A DNA stretch of 64,000 nucleotides from an uncultured Paracoccaceae bacterium (GCA_947498415.1 CANMKB010000002.1:620001-684000), one strand, 5' to 3'; positions 7,791 to 16,660 are shown, numbered from the stretch's first letter. The notes: generated by a model not told the origin, from the letters alone. Made by a program: numbers and translations.

Positions 7791-8579
7791 ATGAAGAGAC
7801 GCATTCGAGGGGCCAAGCTGAGCTTGGCGCTTTGCCTAGGTTGCGCAGCCCATAGCGCGTGGGCGAACCCCACCCAATACTTTATTGAGGGCCGTGAGGC
7901 ACAGACCAGCAAGCCGCCTGAACAGTTGACGATTTACGCGCCAAACACGGTATGCTCAGCACCGCGTCCCTCATTGATTTGGCTGGCCCCGGCACACGAC
8001 CCAAATGAGAACGTGCTCAGCCTGATCACAGCTACGACCGATCAGGGTTATAATTTTGTGGCGATCAGCGCAGAAACCGCGGGCGCCACAACCATCGCAG
8101 CAGATACTGCGTTGTTATGGCTGTTCGAAAACGCAATCCTTGCCTGTCACGACCCCAATAGAACCGCGCTTTGGGGGAATGAAAGCAGCGCTACAGCTGT
8201 GCTGAATGCGGCCTACGGCCCACTTCGCGAAACGGCGACTTATCCAGCCCCTTTGGCCGTCGTTGCCCTCTCTTCGGCCGGGTTTCCCTCAGATTGGTTA
8301 AAGCGCGGTGATCCTGCGCTTTTCCTGATGCAATCAACAGCTTCATCCATACTACCGCCCAAAGCAGCCACCGCCCTGACCAAAGCCGCCCACAGTCGCG
8401 CCATTCCGGTGCATTTGCACGAAGTTGCAAGTGAAACAGCCGATGATCCGCGTTTAAATGCGCTGGATGTTACTGTGCATGGTCAACCGATCCTAGACCA
8501 TATCATGCTGTTTCTGGATGCGGCGATGGAACGAAAACTCTTTAAATCACGTGCGACCCGGTCCCATTTTCCAAAATAG
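7791..8579 (+). CDS. Exported alpha/beta-hydrolase-like protein, function unknown
   Basis: This 262-residue protein starts with a clear signal peptide (KRRIRGAKLSLALCLGCAAHSAWA, cleavage after about residue 25). The mature part has the strand and segment spacing of an alpha/beta hydrolase or poly-ester depolymerase relative: LIWLAPAHD, a strand with WGNESSATAVLNAA where the nucleophile elbow would be, and a late HGQPILDH. The usual GxSxG elbow is not intact (GNESSA), so activity is uncertain. It lies 31 bp after the VOC gene and before trpA in the same direction. Other readings, such as a simple periplasmic binding protein, cannot be excluded. Confidence 0.6.
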   Translation: MKRRIRGAKLSLALCLGCAAHSAWANPTQYFIEGREAQTSKPPEQLTIYAPNTVCSAPRPSLIWLAPAHDPNENVLSLITATTDQGYNFVAISAETAGATTIAADTALLWLFENAILACHDPNRTALWGNESSATAVLNAAYGPLRETATYPAPLAVVALSSAGFPSDWLKRGDPALFLMQSTASSILPPKAATALTKAAHSRAIPVHLHEVASETADDPRLNALDVTVHGQPILDHIMLFLDAAMERKLFKSRATRSHFPK

Positions 8580-8648
8580 CATCACCGAGTATTGATTTTC
8601 CTTATTTCATCCGGCACATCGGGCAGAGCGAATATAAAGGAATACCCT

Positions 8649-9440
8649 ATGTCACGGATCGACGCGAAATTTGCAGAATTGAAAGCCGCGAATAGAAAAG
8701 CGTTCGTTTCCTATGTGATGGCAGGCGACCCAGACTATGATACCGCACTTGAGATCATCAAAGGTCTGCCGGGTGCTGGCGTTGATATCATTGAGCTTGG
8801 TGTTCCGTTTACTGACCCAATGGCCGATGGCGGCACCATTCAGCTGGCCGGCCAGCGTGCGCTTGAGGTTGGCATGACCTTGCAGAAAACGCTGGATATG
8901 GCCGCTGAGTTCCGCAAAACCGATGACACGACCCCTATTGTTCTGATGGGCTACTACAACCCCATCTACAATCGCGGCGTCGACGCTTTCCTGGACGATG
9001 CTAAAGCGGCTGGCATTGATGGCTTGATCGTTGTGGACCTGCCCCCAGAAGAAGACGAAGAGCTGTGCATCCCTGCGCAAAAAGCGGGACTCAACTTTAT
9101 TCGTCTGGCGACCCCCACGACAGATAACAAGCGTTTGCCGAAGGTTCTGCAAAACACATCTGGCTTTGTATACTATGTCTCTATCAACGGCATCACGGGC
9201 TCTGCCGAGGCCGAAGCAGGCGACGTCGGCCCAGAAGTCGCTCGCATCAAAGCAAGCACTGATCTGCCGGTCATCGTGGGTTTTGGCATCAAGACCCCGG
9301 AACGCGCCGAGGCCATCGCCTCTATCGCGGATGGCGCTGTGGTAGGCTCTGCCATCGTTAGCGAAATCGCCCAGCAGAAGCCGGTTTCAGAGGTTTTGGA
9401 TTTCGTGAAATCACTCGCAGACGGTGCACATCGCGCGTAA
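8649..9440 (+). CDS. trpA: Tryptophan synthase alpha subunit
   Basis: TrpA cleaves indole-3-glycerol phosphate to indole and glyceraldehyde 3-phosphate and passes indole through a tunnel to TrpB. With the start at ATG 8649 ([11 protein letters not shown]) the protein has 263 residues, the normal length. The active-site residues Glu49 (IIELGVPF) and Asp60 (DPMADG) are present, as are the phosphate-binding [10 protein letters not shown] at about 175 and GFGIKTPE near 230. The in-frame TTG-type extension upstream is not supported. It is separated from trpB and trpF (17669-19636) by about 8 kb and lies in the opposite direction, so the trp genes are split. A strong terminator follows at once. Confidence 0.97.
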   Translation: MSRIDAKFAELKAANRKAFVSYVMAGDPDYDTALEIIKGLPGAGVDIIELGVPFTDPMADGGTIQLAGQRALEVGMTLQKTLDMAAEFRKTDDTTPIVLMGYYNPIYNRGVDAFLDDAKAAGIDGLIVVDLPPEEDEELCIPAQKAGLNFIRLATPTTDNKRLPKVLQNTSGFVYYVSINGITGSAEAEAGDVGPEVARIKASTDLPVIVGFGIKTPERAEAIASIADGAVVGSAIVSEIAQQKPVSEVLDFVKSLADGAHRA

Positions 9441-9460
9441 ATTCATAAGATATAATGACT

Positions 9461-9490
9461 AAGCCCGGGCCACGTGACCCGGGCTTTTTC
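9461..9490. terminator. Terminator of trpA (bidirectional)
   Basis: AAGCCCGGG and CCCGGGCTT form a 9-bp stem around an 8-base loop, followed by TTTTTC. It lies between the converging trpA and phhB genes and can serve both. Confidence 0.92.
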
Positions 9491-9493
9491 GTT

Positions 9494-9814
9494 TTAGGAC
9501 ACCATGCTTTCGAGCCGCGTTGCACAGAGAATATCATTTTGTGTCAGACCACCGGCCTCGTGGCTGGTGTAGCTCACTTCACAATACCCCCAGCCAAAGG
9601 CCACATCCGCGTGATGGCCCATCTTTTCAGAATGCCAAGCGACCAGATTTGCCATCTGAACAGCCTTGCCAAACCCTTTGAACTCATAGCGTTTTACGAT
9701 TTTTCCCGCCGCAAAGGTCCAGCTGGGCAACAGGGCTTGCGCCTCTTCGATCTGACGCGCGTTTAAAAGGCCGGTGCCCTCGGAACATGGCACGCAGGTT
9801 GCAGAATCTTTCAT
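9494..9814 (-). CDS. phhB: Pterin-4-alpha-carbinolamine dehydratase
   Basis: PhhB regenerates the pterin cofactor of phenylalanine hydroxylase by dehydrating 4a-hydroxytetrahydropterin. The 106-residue protein has the family motifs: WHSEKMGHHADV (His cluster of the active site, about residues 56-67) and YTSHEAGGLTQNDI (about 77-90). The ATG at 9814 is the natural start: the longer open frame would run into phhA. Its start codon is one base past the phhA stop, so the two are co-transcribed and probably coupled. Confidence 0.95.
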   Translation of the reverse strand: MKDSATCVPCSEGTGLLNARQIEEAQALLPSWTFAAGKIVKRYEFKGFGKAVQMANLVAWHSEKMGHHADVAFGWGYCEVSYTSHEAGGLTQNDILCATRLESMVS

Positions 9815-9815
9815 A

Positions 9816-10613
9816 TCAGGATGCTTTCTTTTCGATTTCATAGAGTGGCTCAAACAGGCCCAATGCGCGGGCGGTTTGAATATCTGCCAACAAATCACGA
9901 TCAGCGGCCTCAAAGAGGTCGTTCAACTCATCGATGACAAAGTAAACGGGCTGATGAATATCAATACGGTAGGGCGTCCGCAGTATATCGATCACATCAA
10001 ACGGGCGAATGACCGGATCGCCACTGATCACCGCATGTGGCAATTCTGTTTTCGATGACGCCAGCCCTGACCCAAGGGCCTTCAACTGGCCTTCTTCGCG
10101 TGTCAGGCCAAATTCGATGGTGAACCAATAAAGTCGGATCAACCAAGCATAGTCTTGCTTTTCAACTTTCAGCCCGGCCCGCCCAATCGCGTGTGAAAAC
10201 GCAGCAAAGCGTTTATCGGTCAGCAAGGGTGTGTGGCCGAAAATCTCGTGAAAAATGTCAGGCTCTTCGATGTAGTCAAAGTCTTTCCGACTGCGGATGA
10301 AAGACGCCGCGGGAAAGGTGCGATCAGCCAACATTGTAAAGAAAGTTTTAAACCCAATCAGCGCTGGAACGGGCGCAACCCGCCATCCGGTTTCGCGCAT
10401 AAGACTGGCCGAGATATCTGGGCACTGAGGTACACGATCTTGCGGCATGTCCAGCGCCTTAAGCCCCTGCAGGTATGGCTTCGCCATATGCGCCTCTACG
10501 GCGCCTCGCTGCGCGTCAAATAGATCCTTCCAAACCGCATCCTCCTCGGCTGTGTAGGCAATATAACCCTGCTCATCGGGTAATTTTGCCTCGTAACTTG
10601 TGCTTTTTGGCAT
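9816..10613 (-). CDS. phhA: Phenylalanine-4-hydroxylase
   Basis: PhhA is an iron- and tetrahydropterin-dependent monooxygenase that turns phenylalanine into tyrosine, the first step of phenylalanine breakdown. The protein has 265 residues, as usual for the monomeric bacterial enzyme. The iron ligands are visible: His122 and His127 in FHEIFGHTPL and Glu167 in WFTIEFGL. GFKTFF and the pterin-binding YIEEPDIFHE region are intact. There is no regulatory ACT domain, as expected in bacteria. It is divergent from an Lrp-type regulator across 118 bp, the probable control gene. Confidence 0.97.
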   Translation of the reverse strand: MPKSTSYEAKLPDEQGYIAYTAEEDAVWKDLFDAQRGAVEAHMAKPYLQGLKALDMPQDRVPQCPDISASLMRETGWRVAPVPALIGFKTFFTMLADRTFPAASFIRSRKDFDYIEEPDIFHEIFGHTPLLTDKRFAAFSHAIGRAGLKVEKQDYAWLIRLYWFTIEFGLTREEGQLKALGSGLASSKTELPHAVISGDPVIRPFDVIDILRTPYRIDIHQPVYFVIDELNDLFEAADRDLLADIQTARALGLFEPLYEIEKKAS

Positions 10614-10731
10614 ATCTTCCTCCTCTTCACTCAGTTTCGAGCAAAAAAGAGGGAAAATTCGCCTGATTTACTGGATTTCCCTCACAACAAAAGGCAACAT
10701 TTATCAAATGCTCAGCCAAGAGAGGAAAATA

Positions 10732-11193
10732 ATGCCCATGATCGAAGAAAAAGATCGTGAAATTTTACGCATCTTACAGGCAGACGGCAAAATCAGCCTT
10801 CACGCCCTGGCTGAACAGGTCAGCCTTTCGACCTCCCCTTGCTGGCGGCGGGTGAAACGGCTTGAGGATGCGGGGCTGATTGATCGCTATGTGGCCATCC
10901 TTGATCCGCGTGCACTGGGCCTACATGCGCAGGCCTATATGCAAGTATCGTTGCAGGATCACACCGAAGAAACCATCGCGACCTTTGATCGGTTTGTGCA
11001 AACCGAAGATCAGATTATCGAGTGTTGTTCGATCACCGGATCCAATGACTTTCTCATGAAAGTCGTGGCGGAAGACCCCGAGGCATTGGAGCATTTCATC
11101 ATGCGACGTGTATTGCGGCTTGGGGTTGTGCGATCTTCGCATACAAACTTTGTTTTACGCCGCACGAAATCCAACACGGCGCTACCTGTTTGA
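10732..11193 (+). CDS. Lrp/AsnC-family regulator, probably of phhA-phhB
   Basis: This 153-residue protein has the AsnC-type winged helix at residues 5-60 (EKDREILRILQADGKISLHA, then LSTSPCWRRVKRLEDAGLIDRY) and a C-terminal RAM (ligand-binding) domain with GSNDFLMKVVAEDPEALEHF. The start at ATG 10732 is chosen for the GAGAGGA site 5 bases upstream; an open extension back to 10600 overlaps phhA and is not credible. Regulators of this family often sense an amino acid and control a divergent amino-acid-degrading gene, so phenylalanine-responsive control of phhA is likely but inferred. Confidence 0.9.
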   Translation: MPMIEEKDREILRILQADGKISLHALAEQVSLSTSPCWRRVKRLEDAGLIDRYVAILDPRALGLHAQAYMQVSLQDHTEETIATFDRFVQTEDQIIECCSITGSNDFLMKVVAEDPEALEHFIMRRVLRLGVVRSSHTNFVLRRTKSNTALPV

Positions 11194-11218
11194 CTGGGTG
11201 TTGCCCTCACCCTTACAT

Positions 11219-11241
11219 ATTGGTAATGAATGCTTACCAAT
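11219..11241. promoter_or_regulatory. Perfect inverted repeat upstream of lldD, candidate operator
   Basis: ATTGGTAA-TGAATGC-TTACCAAT is a perfect 8-bp inverted repeat with a 7-bp spacer, ending 22 bp before the lldD start codon. TTGGT/ACCAA symmetry resembles sites of GntR-type regulators, which include LldR; no such regulator lies in the window. Confidence 0.55.
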
Positions 11242-11263
11242 GCAGGCAATCGGGTGAATACAC

Positions 11264-12430
11264 ATGGCGGTCATCACGTGCATCAATGACTTCAAAAAGA
11301 TCTATGAACGTCGTGTTCCACGCATGTTCTATGACTATGCCGAGTCAGGCAGTTGGACAGAGCAGACCTTTCGCGCAAACACCAGTGACTTTGCAGATAT
11401 CCTGTTAAAACAACGCGTTGCGATTGATATGACCGGCCGCAGCACAGCCACCCAGATGATTGGCCAAGATGTTGCGTTGCCCGTCGCGTTGGCCCCGGTT
11501 GGCATGACTGGGATGCAACATGCAGACGGTGAAATCAAAGCCGCCCGTGCTGCGGAAAAATTCGGCGTGCCCTACACACTCTCGACCATGTCGATTTGCT
11601 CGATCGAGGACGTTGCCGCACATACCGAAAAGCCATTTTGGATGCAGGTTTACACCCTCAAAGACGATGACTTTATGCAGCGTCTGTTTGATCGGGCCAA
11701 AGATGCAAAATGCTCGGCAGCGGTGATCACCGTCGACCTTCAGATGCTGGGGCAACGTCACAAAGACCTTAAGAACGGCTTATCAGCCCCGCCCAAACCA
11801 ACCCTGGCCAATATGATCAACCTGTCCACGAAATGGCGGTGGGGATTGGGGATGCTGGGCACCAAGCGCCGTTTCTTTGGCAATATTGTCGGCCACGCAA
11901 AGGGCGTGGAAGACCCCTCTTCGCTTATGGACTGGACAGCCAACGCCTTTGACCAAGCGCTCAACTGGGATCGCATTCGCCAGTTCCGCAAAATGTGGGA
12001 TGGCCCTCTGATCATCAAAGGGATCATCGACCCGCGCGATGCAAAAGAAGCGCTGAACGTGGGGGCCGATGCGATCATCGTGTCCAACCACGGGGGCCGC
12101 CAGCTAGATGGTGCCCTTTCAGCAATCCGCGCCCTGCCCGCGATTATGGATGCAGTGGGCGACAAAATTGAGGTACATCTTGATAGTGGTATCCGGTCTG
12201 GCCAAGACATTCTAAAGGCCGTCGCCATGGGCGCTAAAGGCACCTATATCGGGCGGTCTTACATCTATGGTTTGGGCGCCATGGGCGAAGCTGGCGTGAC
12301 CAAAACACTAGAGATCCTGCAAAAGGAATTTGATGTCTCTATGGGGCTGTGTGGTCGCCGATCTGTGAAAGACCTCGATCGTGATATCTTAATGATACCA
12401 AAGAATTTTTCAGGAAACTGGCAAGACTGA
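11264..12430 (+). CDS. lldD: FMN-dependent L-lactate dehydrogenase / alpha-hydroxy-acid oxidase
   Basis: This 388-residue flavoprotein should oxidise L-lactate (or a related 2-hydroxy acid) to pyruvate and pass electrons to the quinone pool at the inner membrane. Family residues are visible: Tyr24 in FYDYAESG, the FMN-contacting LAPVGMTGMQHADGE segment at 76-90, Lys252 in IIKGI, and the catalytic His276 and Arg279 in SNHGGRQLDG. The length is normal for the LldD branch. The upstream inverted repeat suggests carbon-source control. Glycolate or mandelate activity cannot be excluded from sequence alone. The gene is monocistronic or grouped with the sulfotransferase-like gene 150 bp downstream. 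Confidence 0.92.
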   Translation: MAVITCINDFKKIYERRVPRMFYDYAESGSWTEQTFRANTSDFADILLKQRVAIDMTGRSTATQMIGQDVALPVALAPVGMTGMQHADGEIKAARAAEKFGVPYTLSTMSICSIEDVAAHTEKPFWMQVYTLKDDDFMQRLFDRAKDAKCSAAVITVDLQMLGQRHKDLKNGLSAPPKPTLANMINLSTKWRWGLGMLGTKRRFFGNIVGHAKGVEDPSSLMDWTANAFDQALNWDRIRQFRKMWDGPLIIKGIIDPRDAKEALNVGADAIIVSNHGGRQLDGALSAIRALPAIMDAVGDKIEVHLDSGIRSGQDILKAVAMGAKGTYIGRSYIYGLGAMGEAGVTKTLEILQKEFDVSMGLCGRRSVKDLDRDILMIPKNFSGNWQD

Positions 12431-12580
12431 AACCAAAGGTAATGTAAGGCGCCGTATCCTTTGGAAAGCCAGAAAAGCGATGCGGCGCGAATGTCATAGT
12501 CTCTCGATCTTTGATTCATTCTACTTTGACAGTCACAGCGCCGGCGCGGTAGGTCTTGGAAAACAACGCCGAACAGTCCT

Positions 12581-13201
12581 TTGCAAATATACTTTAAACA
12601 GAATCTCGCCTTTTTGGCCACGCCCAAGACTGGCTCGACCGCGTACGAACATGCGCTGCGTGGCCAAGCTGACATCGTCTTTGCCAAACGTCGCAAGCAT
12701 TTGAATGCGGGGCAGTTTGAACGTAAAATGGCCCCGTTTCTTGATGACTTCTATGGGATCAAGCCCGAACGTATGGCTGTGATGCGCAATCCTTTGGAAC
12801 AAATCCGCAGCTGGTATCGGTATCGCACCGCCCCCAAAAGCGGGCGTCGTGATGCGAATACGTCCAACCTGAGCTTTGATGAGTTTGTTCTAGAGGTTCT
12901 AAAATATCCGCAGCCCAGCTTTGCGGCGATTGGCAGCCAATATGGGTTTCTTAGTATGGCCGATGGGCGCATTCCGTTGCACCACATTTTTGCCTATGAA
13001 GAACAACCAACCATCCGGCGGTTCTTGGAAGAGCGATTTGAGACCAAACTGACCTTCCCCGAGAAAAATGTATCGCCACCGAAGCCGGCCCCCATTTCAC
13101 ATGACGTCGAGATCAGTTTGCGCCGCGCAAGGGCTGCTGAATTTGATCTGTATGACCAAGTTTTACAGGCAAATGGGCATCTGCGGCCGTTGATGGCATA
13201 A
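12581..13201 (+). CDS. Sulfotransferase-like (NodH-type) protein
   Basis: The 206-residue protein carries the 5'-phosphosulfate-binding loop of sulfotransferases near its N-terminus (FLATPKTGSTAYEHAL, residues 11-26) and the second PAPS-binding part (MAVMRNPLEQIRSWYRYR, about 66-83). Such roseobacter proteins are often named NodH. The acceptor substrate is unknown; a cell-surface polysaccharide or small molecule is possible. The only start that keeps the whole P-loop region is TTG at 12581; no strong ribosome site precedes it, so the N-terminus is uncertain. The 150 bp before it hold no other feature I can support. Confidence 0.75.
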   Translation: MQIYFKQNLAFLATPKTGSTAYEHALRGQADIVFAKRRKHLNAGQFERKMAPFLDDFYGIKPERMAVMRNPLEQIRSWYRYRTAPKSGRRDANTSNLSFDEFVLEVLKYPQPSFAAIGSQYGFLSMADGRIPLHHIFAYEEQPTIRRFLEERFETKLTFPEKNVSPPKPAPISHDVEISLRRARAAEFDLYDQVLQANGHLRPLMA

Positions 13202-13319
13202 ATTCACCTTTCGGGGTGAAAACCATCTTTCCAATTGGTTGATTCTACGCTATGGGCAGCGCTTCACGCGGGGTTACAGCCTTGGAGGAACCCCGCCCTA
13301 AACATATTGGAGAATTCAA

Positions 13320-13964
13320 ATGGCTGGACAGATCCCTGATCTTAACGTCGAAATCCGTACGGGGACAGGCAAGGGCGCCGCTCGTCAAGCACGTCGCGAT
13401 GGCATGGTACCTGGTGTTGTATACGGCGGCGACGCTGAACCACAGGCAATCCAAGTTCCTTTCAATGTTCTGCTTAAGAAACTGAAAGACGGCCGTTTCC
13501 TGAGCACTCTCTTCAACCTGAAGATCGAAGGCCAAGAAGACGTACGTGTGATCTGCCGTAACGTGCAGCGTCACGTTGTTAAAGATCTTCCAACACACCT
13601 GGACCTGCTGCGCCTTAAGCGTACATCCAAAATCAGCCTGTTCATCCCGGTTGAGTTTGTGAACGAAGAAGAAGCACCAGGCATCAAAAAAGGCGGTGTT
13701 CTGACTGTTGTGCGTCCAGAAGTTGAGCTGAACGTAACAGCTGGCGACATTCCAGAGAAACTGGTTGTTGATCTTGCGGGTAAAGAAGTTGGTGACACCA
13801 TCACCATCTCTCAAATCGACCTGCCAGAAGGCGCAAAGCCAACTATCGATCGTGACTTTGTTATCGCGAACCTGTCTGCACCATCAGGCCTGCGTTCTGC
13901 TGACAACGAAGACGATGGCGAGGCAGCTGAAGCACCAGAAGCAGAAGCAACAGAAGAGGCATAA
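13320..13964 (+). CDS. rplY: Ribosomal protein L25 (Ctc form)
   Basis: This 214-residue protein is the long, two-domain form of L25 that binds 5S rRNA in the large subunit. The N-terminal L25 domain covers about residues 5-95 ([21 protein letters not shown]) and the C-terminal beta domain 100-185, with a short acidic Ala/Glu tail. A GGAG site precedes the ATG at 13320. Codon use is strongly biased, as expected of a ribosomal protein gene. It is followed by a strong terminator, so pth downstream is transcribed separately even though rplY-pth is a common pair. Confidence 0.97.
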   Translation: MAGQIPDLNVEIRTGTGKGAARQARRDGMVPGVVYGGDAEPQAIQVPFNVLLKKLKDGRFLSTLFNLKIEGQEDVRVICRNVQRHVVKDLPTHLDLLRLKRTSKISLFIPVEFVNEEEAPGIKKGGVLTVVRPEVELNVTAGDIPEKLVVDLAGKEVGDTITISQIDLPEGAKPTIDRDFVIANLSAPSGLRSADNEDDGEAAEAPEAEATEEA

Positions 13965-13991
13965 GCCCCTTCGCGCACCTGCGCTGAATAG

Positions 13992-14024
13992 AACGCGGCT
14001 CTCATTTGAGAGCCGCGTTTTTTT
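13992..14024 (+). terminator. Terminator of rplY
   Basis: AACGCGGCTCTCA and TGAGAGCCGCGTT form a long GC-rich stem with a tiny loop, followed by seven T residues. Confidence 0.95.
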
Positions 14025-14086
14025 CTTGCAAATCGGTTCACTGGCGAATTTAAATACCTCATATTTAAAGGCTATTTGGATTTAAG

Positions 14087-14965
14087 ATGAACTTTTCTCT
14101 TTCAATGCGCAGCTTTGCCGCAACACGCGCCATGCGCCCTTTGATGTTCACAGCAGCACTTGCGCTTGCCGCATCATGTACCATGACCACCGATGAAAAC
14201 ACGGCCCCACCTATAGAGGTTACACCGGCCGAGACGTTGGCCTTTGTTCCATCAACTGGTTTGAAGGCGCAGACACCTGGGCAAGTTGACCTTTATGCCG
14301 TTCTAGGCGGCGGGCATCCCGAGCAATGGATTTTTCAGCGCGAGACAGCCAAGCTTCAAGACATCCTTGAAAACAAGTATGACGCAAAGGGTCGAACCAT
14401 TCGGCTGGGCACCCATGTCAGCCAGCCGTCTCGCCGCCCATTGATCACATACCAAAGCCTAACAGAGAGCTTTGAACGCATTGCAAAGACAATGGATCCC
14501 AGCGAGGATGTTATGCTGGTTTTCCTAACGTCGCACGGCCGTCCTGACGTGATTTCAACTGGAATGCCGGGGCAAGACACGTCTCATCTGACAGCGCCCG
14601 CATTTGCAGCGGCATTAGACAATGCAGGAGTAAAAAATGCCGTGATTGTTGTCTCAGCGTGTTTTTCTGGCTCATTCATAGATGACCTTAAATCCCCAAA
14701 TCGCCTCATCATCACTGCGGCAGCCGAAGACCGAAGCTCTTTTGGATGCAATGACAAAAATGAGTTCACGTACTGGGGGGACGCGTTCTTCAATCATGGC
14801 CTCTCAAAGCATACAGATTTTCACAAAGCCGCGCTGACCACCCGCAAACAGGTGACAAAGCTAGAGAAAGAGGCACATCTCACGCCGTCTCAGCCCCAGA
14901 TTTCATATGGAACTGCAATCCGCCCGACTTTGAAACGTCTAAATGAAAGACTGAAGGTTCAATAA
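14087..14965 (+). CDS. C13-family (legumain/caspase-like) peptidase, probable lipoprotein
   Basis: The 292-residue protein looks like a clan CD cysteine peptidase of family C13. The catalytic dyad is visible as His150 in LTSHGRP and Cys192 in VVSACFSGSF, each at the end of a hydrophobic strand, the arrangement of legumains and caspases. TAAAEDRSSFGC follows. The N-terminus has a signal sequence with a lipobox, LAAS-C at Cys31, after a long n-region, so it is probably anchored to a membrane and acts in the periplasm or outer membrane. It is inserted between rplY and pth and has its own terminator upstream. The substrate is unknown. Confidence 0.85.
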   Translation: MNFSLSMRSFAATRAMRPLMFTAALALAASCTMTTDENTAPPIEVTPAETLAFVPSTGLKAQTPGQVDLYAVLGGGHPEQWIFQRETAKLQDILENKYDAKGRTIRLGTHVSQPSRRPLITYQSLTESFERIAKTMDPSEDVMLVFLTSHGRPDVISTGMPGQDTSHLTAPAFAAALDNAGVKNAVIVVSACFSGSFIDDLKSPNRLIITAAAEDRSSFGCNDKNEFTYWGDAFFNHGLSKHTDFHKAALTTRKQVTKLEKEAHLTPSQPQISYGTAIRPTLKRLNERLKVQ

Positions 14966-15060
14966 CGCAGTACCTTTTTACATCCGTTCAAATTACACTC
15001 GCCATGCGTTTCGCGAAGCCTTAGTAACGAAACAGACTGAATAGAGGCGAATGAAAACCG

Positions 15061-15747
15061 ATGAAACTCTTTGTTGGCCTGGGTAACCCAGGCCCCAAAT
15101 ACGCTGGCAACCGTCATAACATCGGGTTTATGGCATTGGATCGCATGGCCGAAGACCATGGCTTTGCCCCTTGGCGTGGCAAGTTTCAAGCGCAGGTCAG
15201 TGAGGGTAAATTTGGCAGTGAGAAGGTGATCCTGCTCAAGCCAGATACCTTTATGAACCTGTCCGGCCAAGCTGTGGGCGAGGCGATGCGGTTTTATAAG
15301 CTCGACAGCGTGGATGTCACGGTCTTTCATGACGAGCTTGATCTGGCGCCGGGCAAATGCCGTGTCAAATCAGGCGGTGGTCATGCGGGGCACAATGGGC
15401 TTCGGTCTATTCATCAACATATCAGCCCGCACTACGATCGTGTGCGCCTAGGCATCGGTCATCCCGGCCACAAAGACAAGGTCGCGGGCTATGTGCTGCG
15501 GGATTTTGCCAAAGCCGATCAGGATTGGCTGGATGACCTGCTGCGCGGCATCAGTGATGGTGCATCACATCTCGCGGCGGGTGACAGCGGCAAATTCATG
15601 AATGCGGTGGCCCTCCGCGTGGCCCCTCCTCGTTCTTCGACCAGCAAATCCAAGCCAGCCAAGGTGGCCCCGCCCCCAGAGCCTCAAACCGCAGCAGAGG
15701 ACGATACACGCTCTGCTATGCAAAAGCTTGTCGATAAGTTTCGGTAA
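15061..15747 (+). CDS. pth: Peptidyl-tRNA hydrolase
   Basis: Pth releases tRNA from stalled peptidyl-tRNA in the cytoplasm. The protein has 228 residues; the core 190 carry the family residues Asn8/Pro10 (GLGNPGPKYAGNRHN with catalytic His19), the DTFMNLSG segment at about 62-69 and the HDELDLAPGKC motif with the catalytic Asp at about 94. A basic, proline-rich C-terminal extension (about residues 190-215) is typical of alphaproteobacterial forms. The DUF2237 gene follows 20 bp downstream, so the two are probably co-transcribed. Confidence 0.97.
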   Translation: MKLFVGLGNPGPKYAGNRHNIGFMALDRMAEDHGFAPWRGKFQAQVSEGKFGSEKVILLKPDTFMNLSGQAVGEAMRFYKLDSVDVTVFHDELDLAPGKCRVKSGGGHAGHNGLRSIHQHISPHYDRVRLGIGHPGHKDKVAGYVLRDFAKADQDWLDDLLRGISDGASHLAAGDSGKFMNAVALRVAPPRSSTSKSKPAKVAPPPEPQTAAEDDTRSAMQKLVDKFR

Positions 15748-15767
15748 GCCATAGAAAGGATGCCTAC

Positions 15768-16139
15768 ATGCAAAAGGATCCGCCCCTAAATGTTTTGGGC
15801 AAAACTTTGCAGCCTTGTTCAACCGATCCGGTCACCGGTTTCTTTCGCGACGGCCACTGCAACACATGTGATGCGGATTCAGGCAGCCATACCGTTTGCG
15901 CCGTGATGACCGCAGAGTTTCTGGCTTATTCCAAATATGTTGGCAATGACCTGAGCACGCCACAACCTGACTTTAACTTCCCAGGGCTAAAGCCCGGAGA
16001 TAGCTGGTGTTTATGCGCCGCGCGGTTCCTTCAAGCCCATGACGAAGGCTGTGCACCAAAGGTTAATCTACACGCCACACACATCCGGGCGACCGATATC
16101 GTTCCGATGCGTATTTTGCAGGAACACGCGGCTGATTAA
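15768..16139 (+). CDS. DUF2237 family protein
   Basis: This 123-residue protein matches the DUF2237 family, whose function is unknown. It is rich in conserved cysteines: QPCSTDPVTGFFRDGHCNTC in the first 35 residues, then TVCAVMTAEFL and SWCLCAARFL. The pattern of GYFRDG-type turns and C-terminal HIRATDIVPM is characteristic. The cysteines suggest a metal or redox role, but no function has been shown that I can rely on. It overlaps the end of the LuxR gene by 4 bp tail to tail and lies 20 bp after pth. Confidence 0.88.
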   Translation: MQKDPPLNVLGKTLQPCSTDPVTGFFRDGHCNTCDADSGSHTVCAVMTAEFLAYSKYVGNDLSTPQPDFNFPGLKPGDSWCLCAARFLQAHDEGCAPKVNLHATHIRATDIVPMRILQEHAAD

Positions 16140-16660
16140 GACTGTGCGTCCTTGTGTGGCGCACCCAGCATCAAATCCTCGATAAACAGGCTAAGCAACT
16201 GTGTCCGGCCGCTGACGCCTGCCTTGCGATAGATCGCGTTGCTTTGGGCTTTTACGGTGCCTTCGCTGGTTTGCCGCAACTCTGCAATTTCCGACACAGA
16301 CATCCCCTTTAAGGAAAACATCGCCACATCCTGTTCCGCAGCGGTCAGGCGCCACTGCGAAAAACTACTGATGAGGTGCTCTTGAAAATCCATCTGTAGA
16401 TTGTGCAGGCGGGCTTCGGCCACTTCACTACGGCGCATTGACCGGCGCAATGCCACAAACCCCAAGACCACTCCAAGTGACAGGCCCACCGCTGCACCAA
16501 TTTCAAGCAACTCGCGAGTTTGCCAGCTAATGGGCACACTGCGGGCGCCAAATATCGTCAAGAGGATGTCAGAGACAAAGAAAATCGCGCACAGCCCCTG
16601 CACGCAGGTCAATGCGATCAGGGTTATGCGGCTGCGAGCTCGTTTTGGTCGATCACTCAT
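16136..16660 (-). CDS. Membrane-bound LuxR-type regulator
   Basis: The 174-residue protein has two hydrophobic segments at about residues 11-33 (ITLIALTCVQGLCAIFFVSD) and 49-70 (LLEIGAAVGLSLGVVLGFVAL), a basic helical linker, and a C-terminal LuxR-type HTH (LTAAEQDVAMFSLKGMSVSE, then TSEGTVKAQSNAIYRKAG). The layout suggests a membrane-tethered transcription factor with a very short periplasmic loop. The ATG at 16660 is chosen because it overlaps the preceding PepSY-like gene by 8 bp (ATGAGTGA), implying translational coupling. It probably responds to signals handled by the two exported PepSY-like proteins upstream; that is inference from gene order. Confidence 0.82.
   Translation of the reverse strand: MSDRPKRARSRITLIALTCVQGLCAIFFVSDILLTIFGARSVPISWQTRELLEIGAAVGLSLGVVLGFVALRRSMRRSEVAEARLHNLQMDFQEHLISSFSQWRLTAAEQDVAMFSLKGMSVSEIAELRQTSEGTVKAQSNAIYRKAGVSGRTQLLSLFIEDLMLGAPHKDAQS

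Noticed and set aside
12431..12580. A possible tRNA or small RNA before the sulfotransferase gene
   Set aside because: No cloverleaf, no promoter and terminator pair; only a few weak stems.
13203..13220. A hairpin TTCACC/GGTGAA after the sulfotransferase gene
   Set aside because: Only 6 bp long with no T-run on either strand, too weak to call a terminator.
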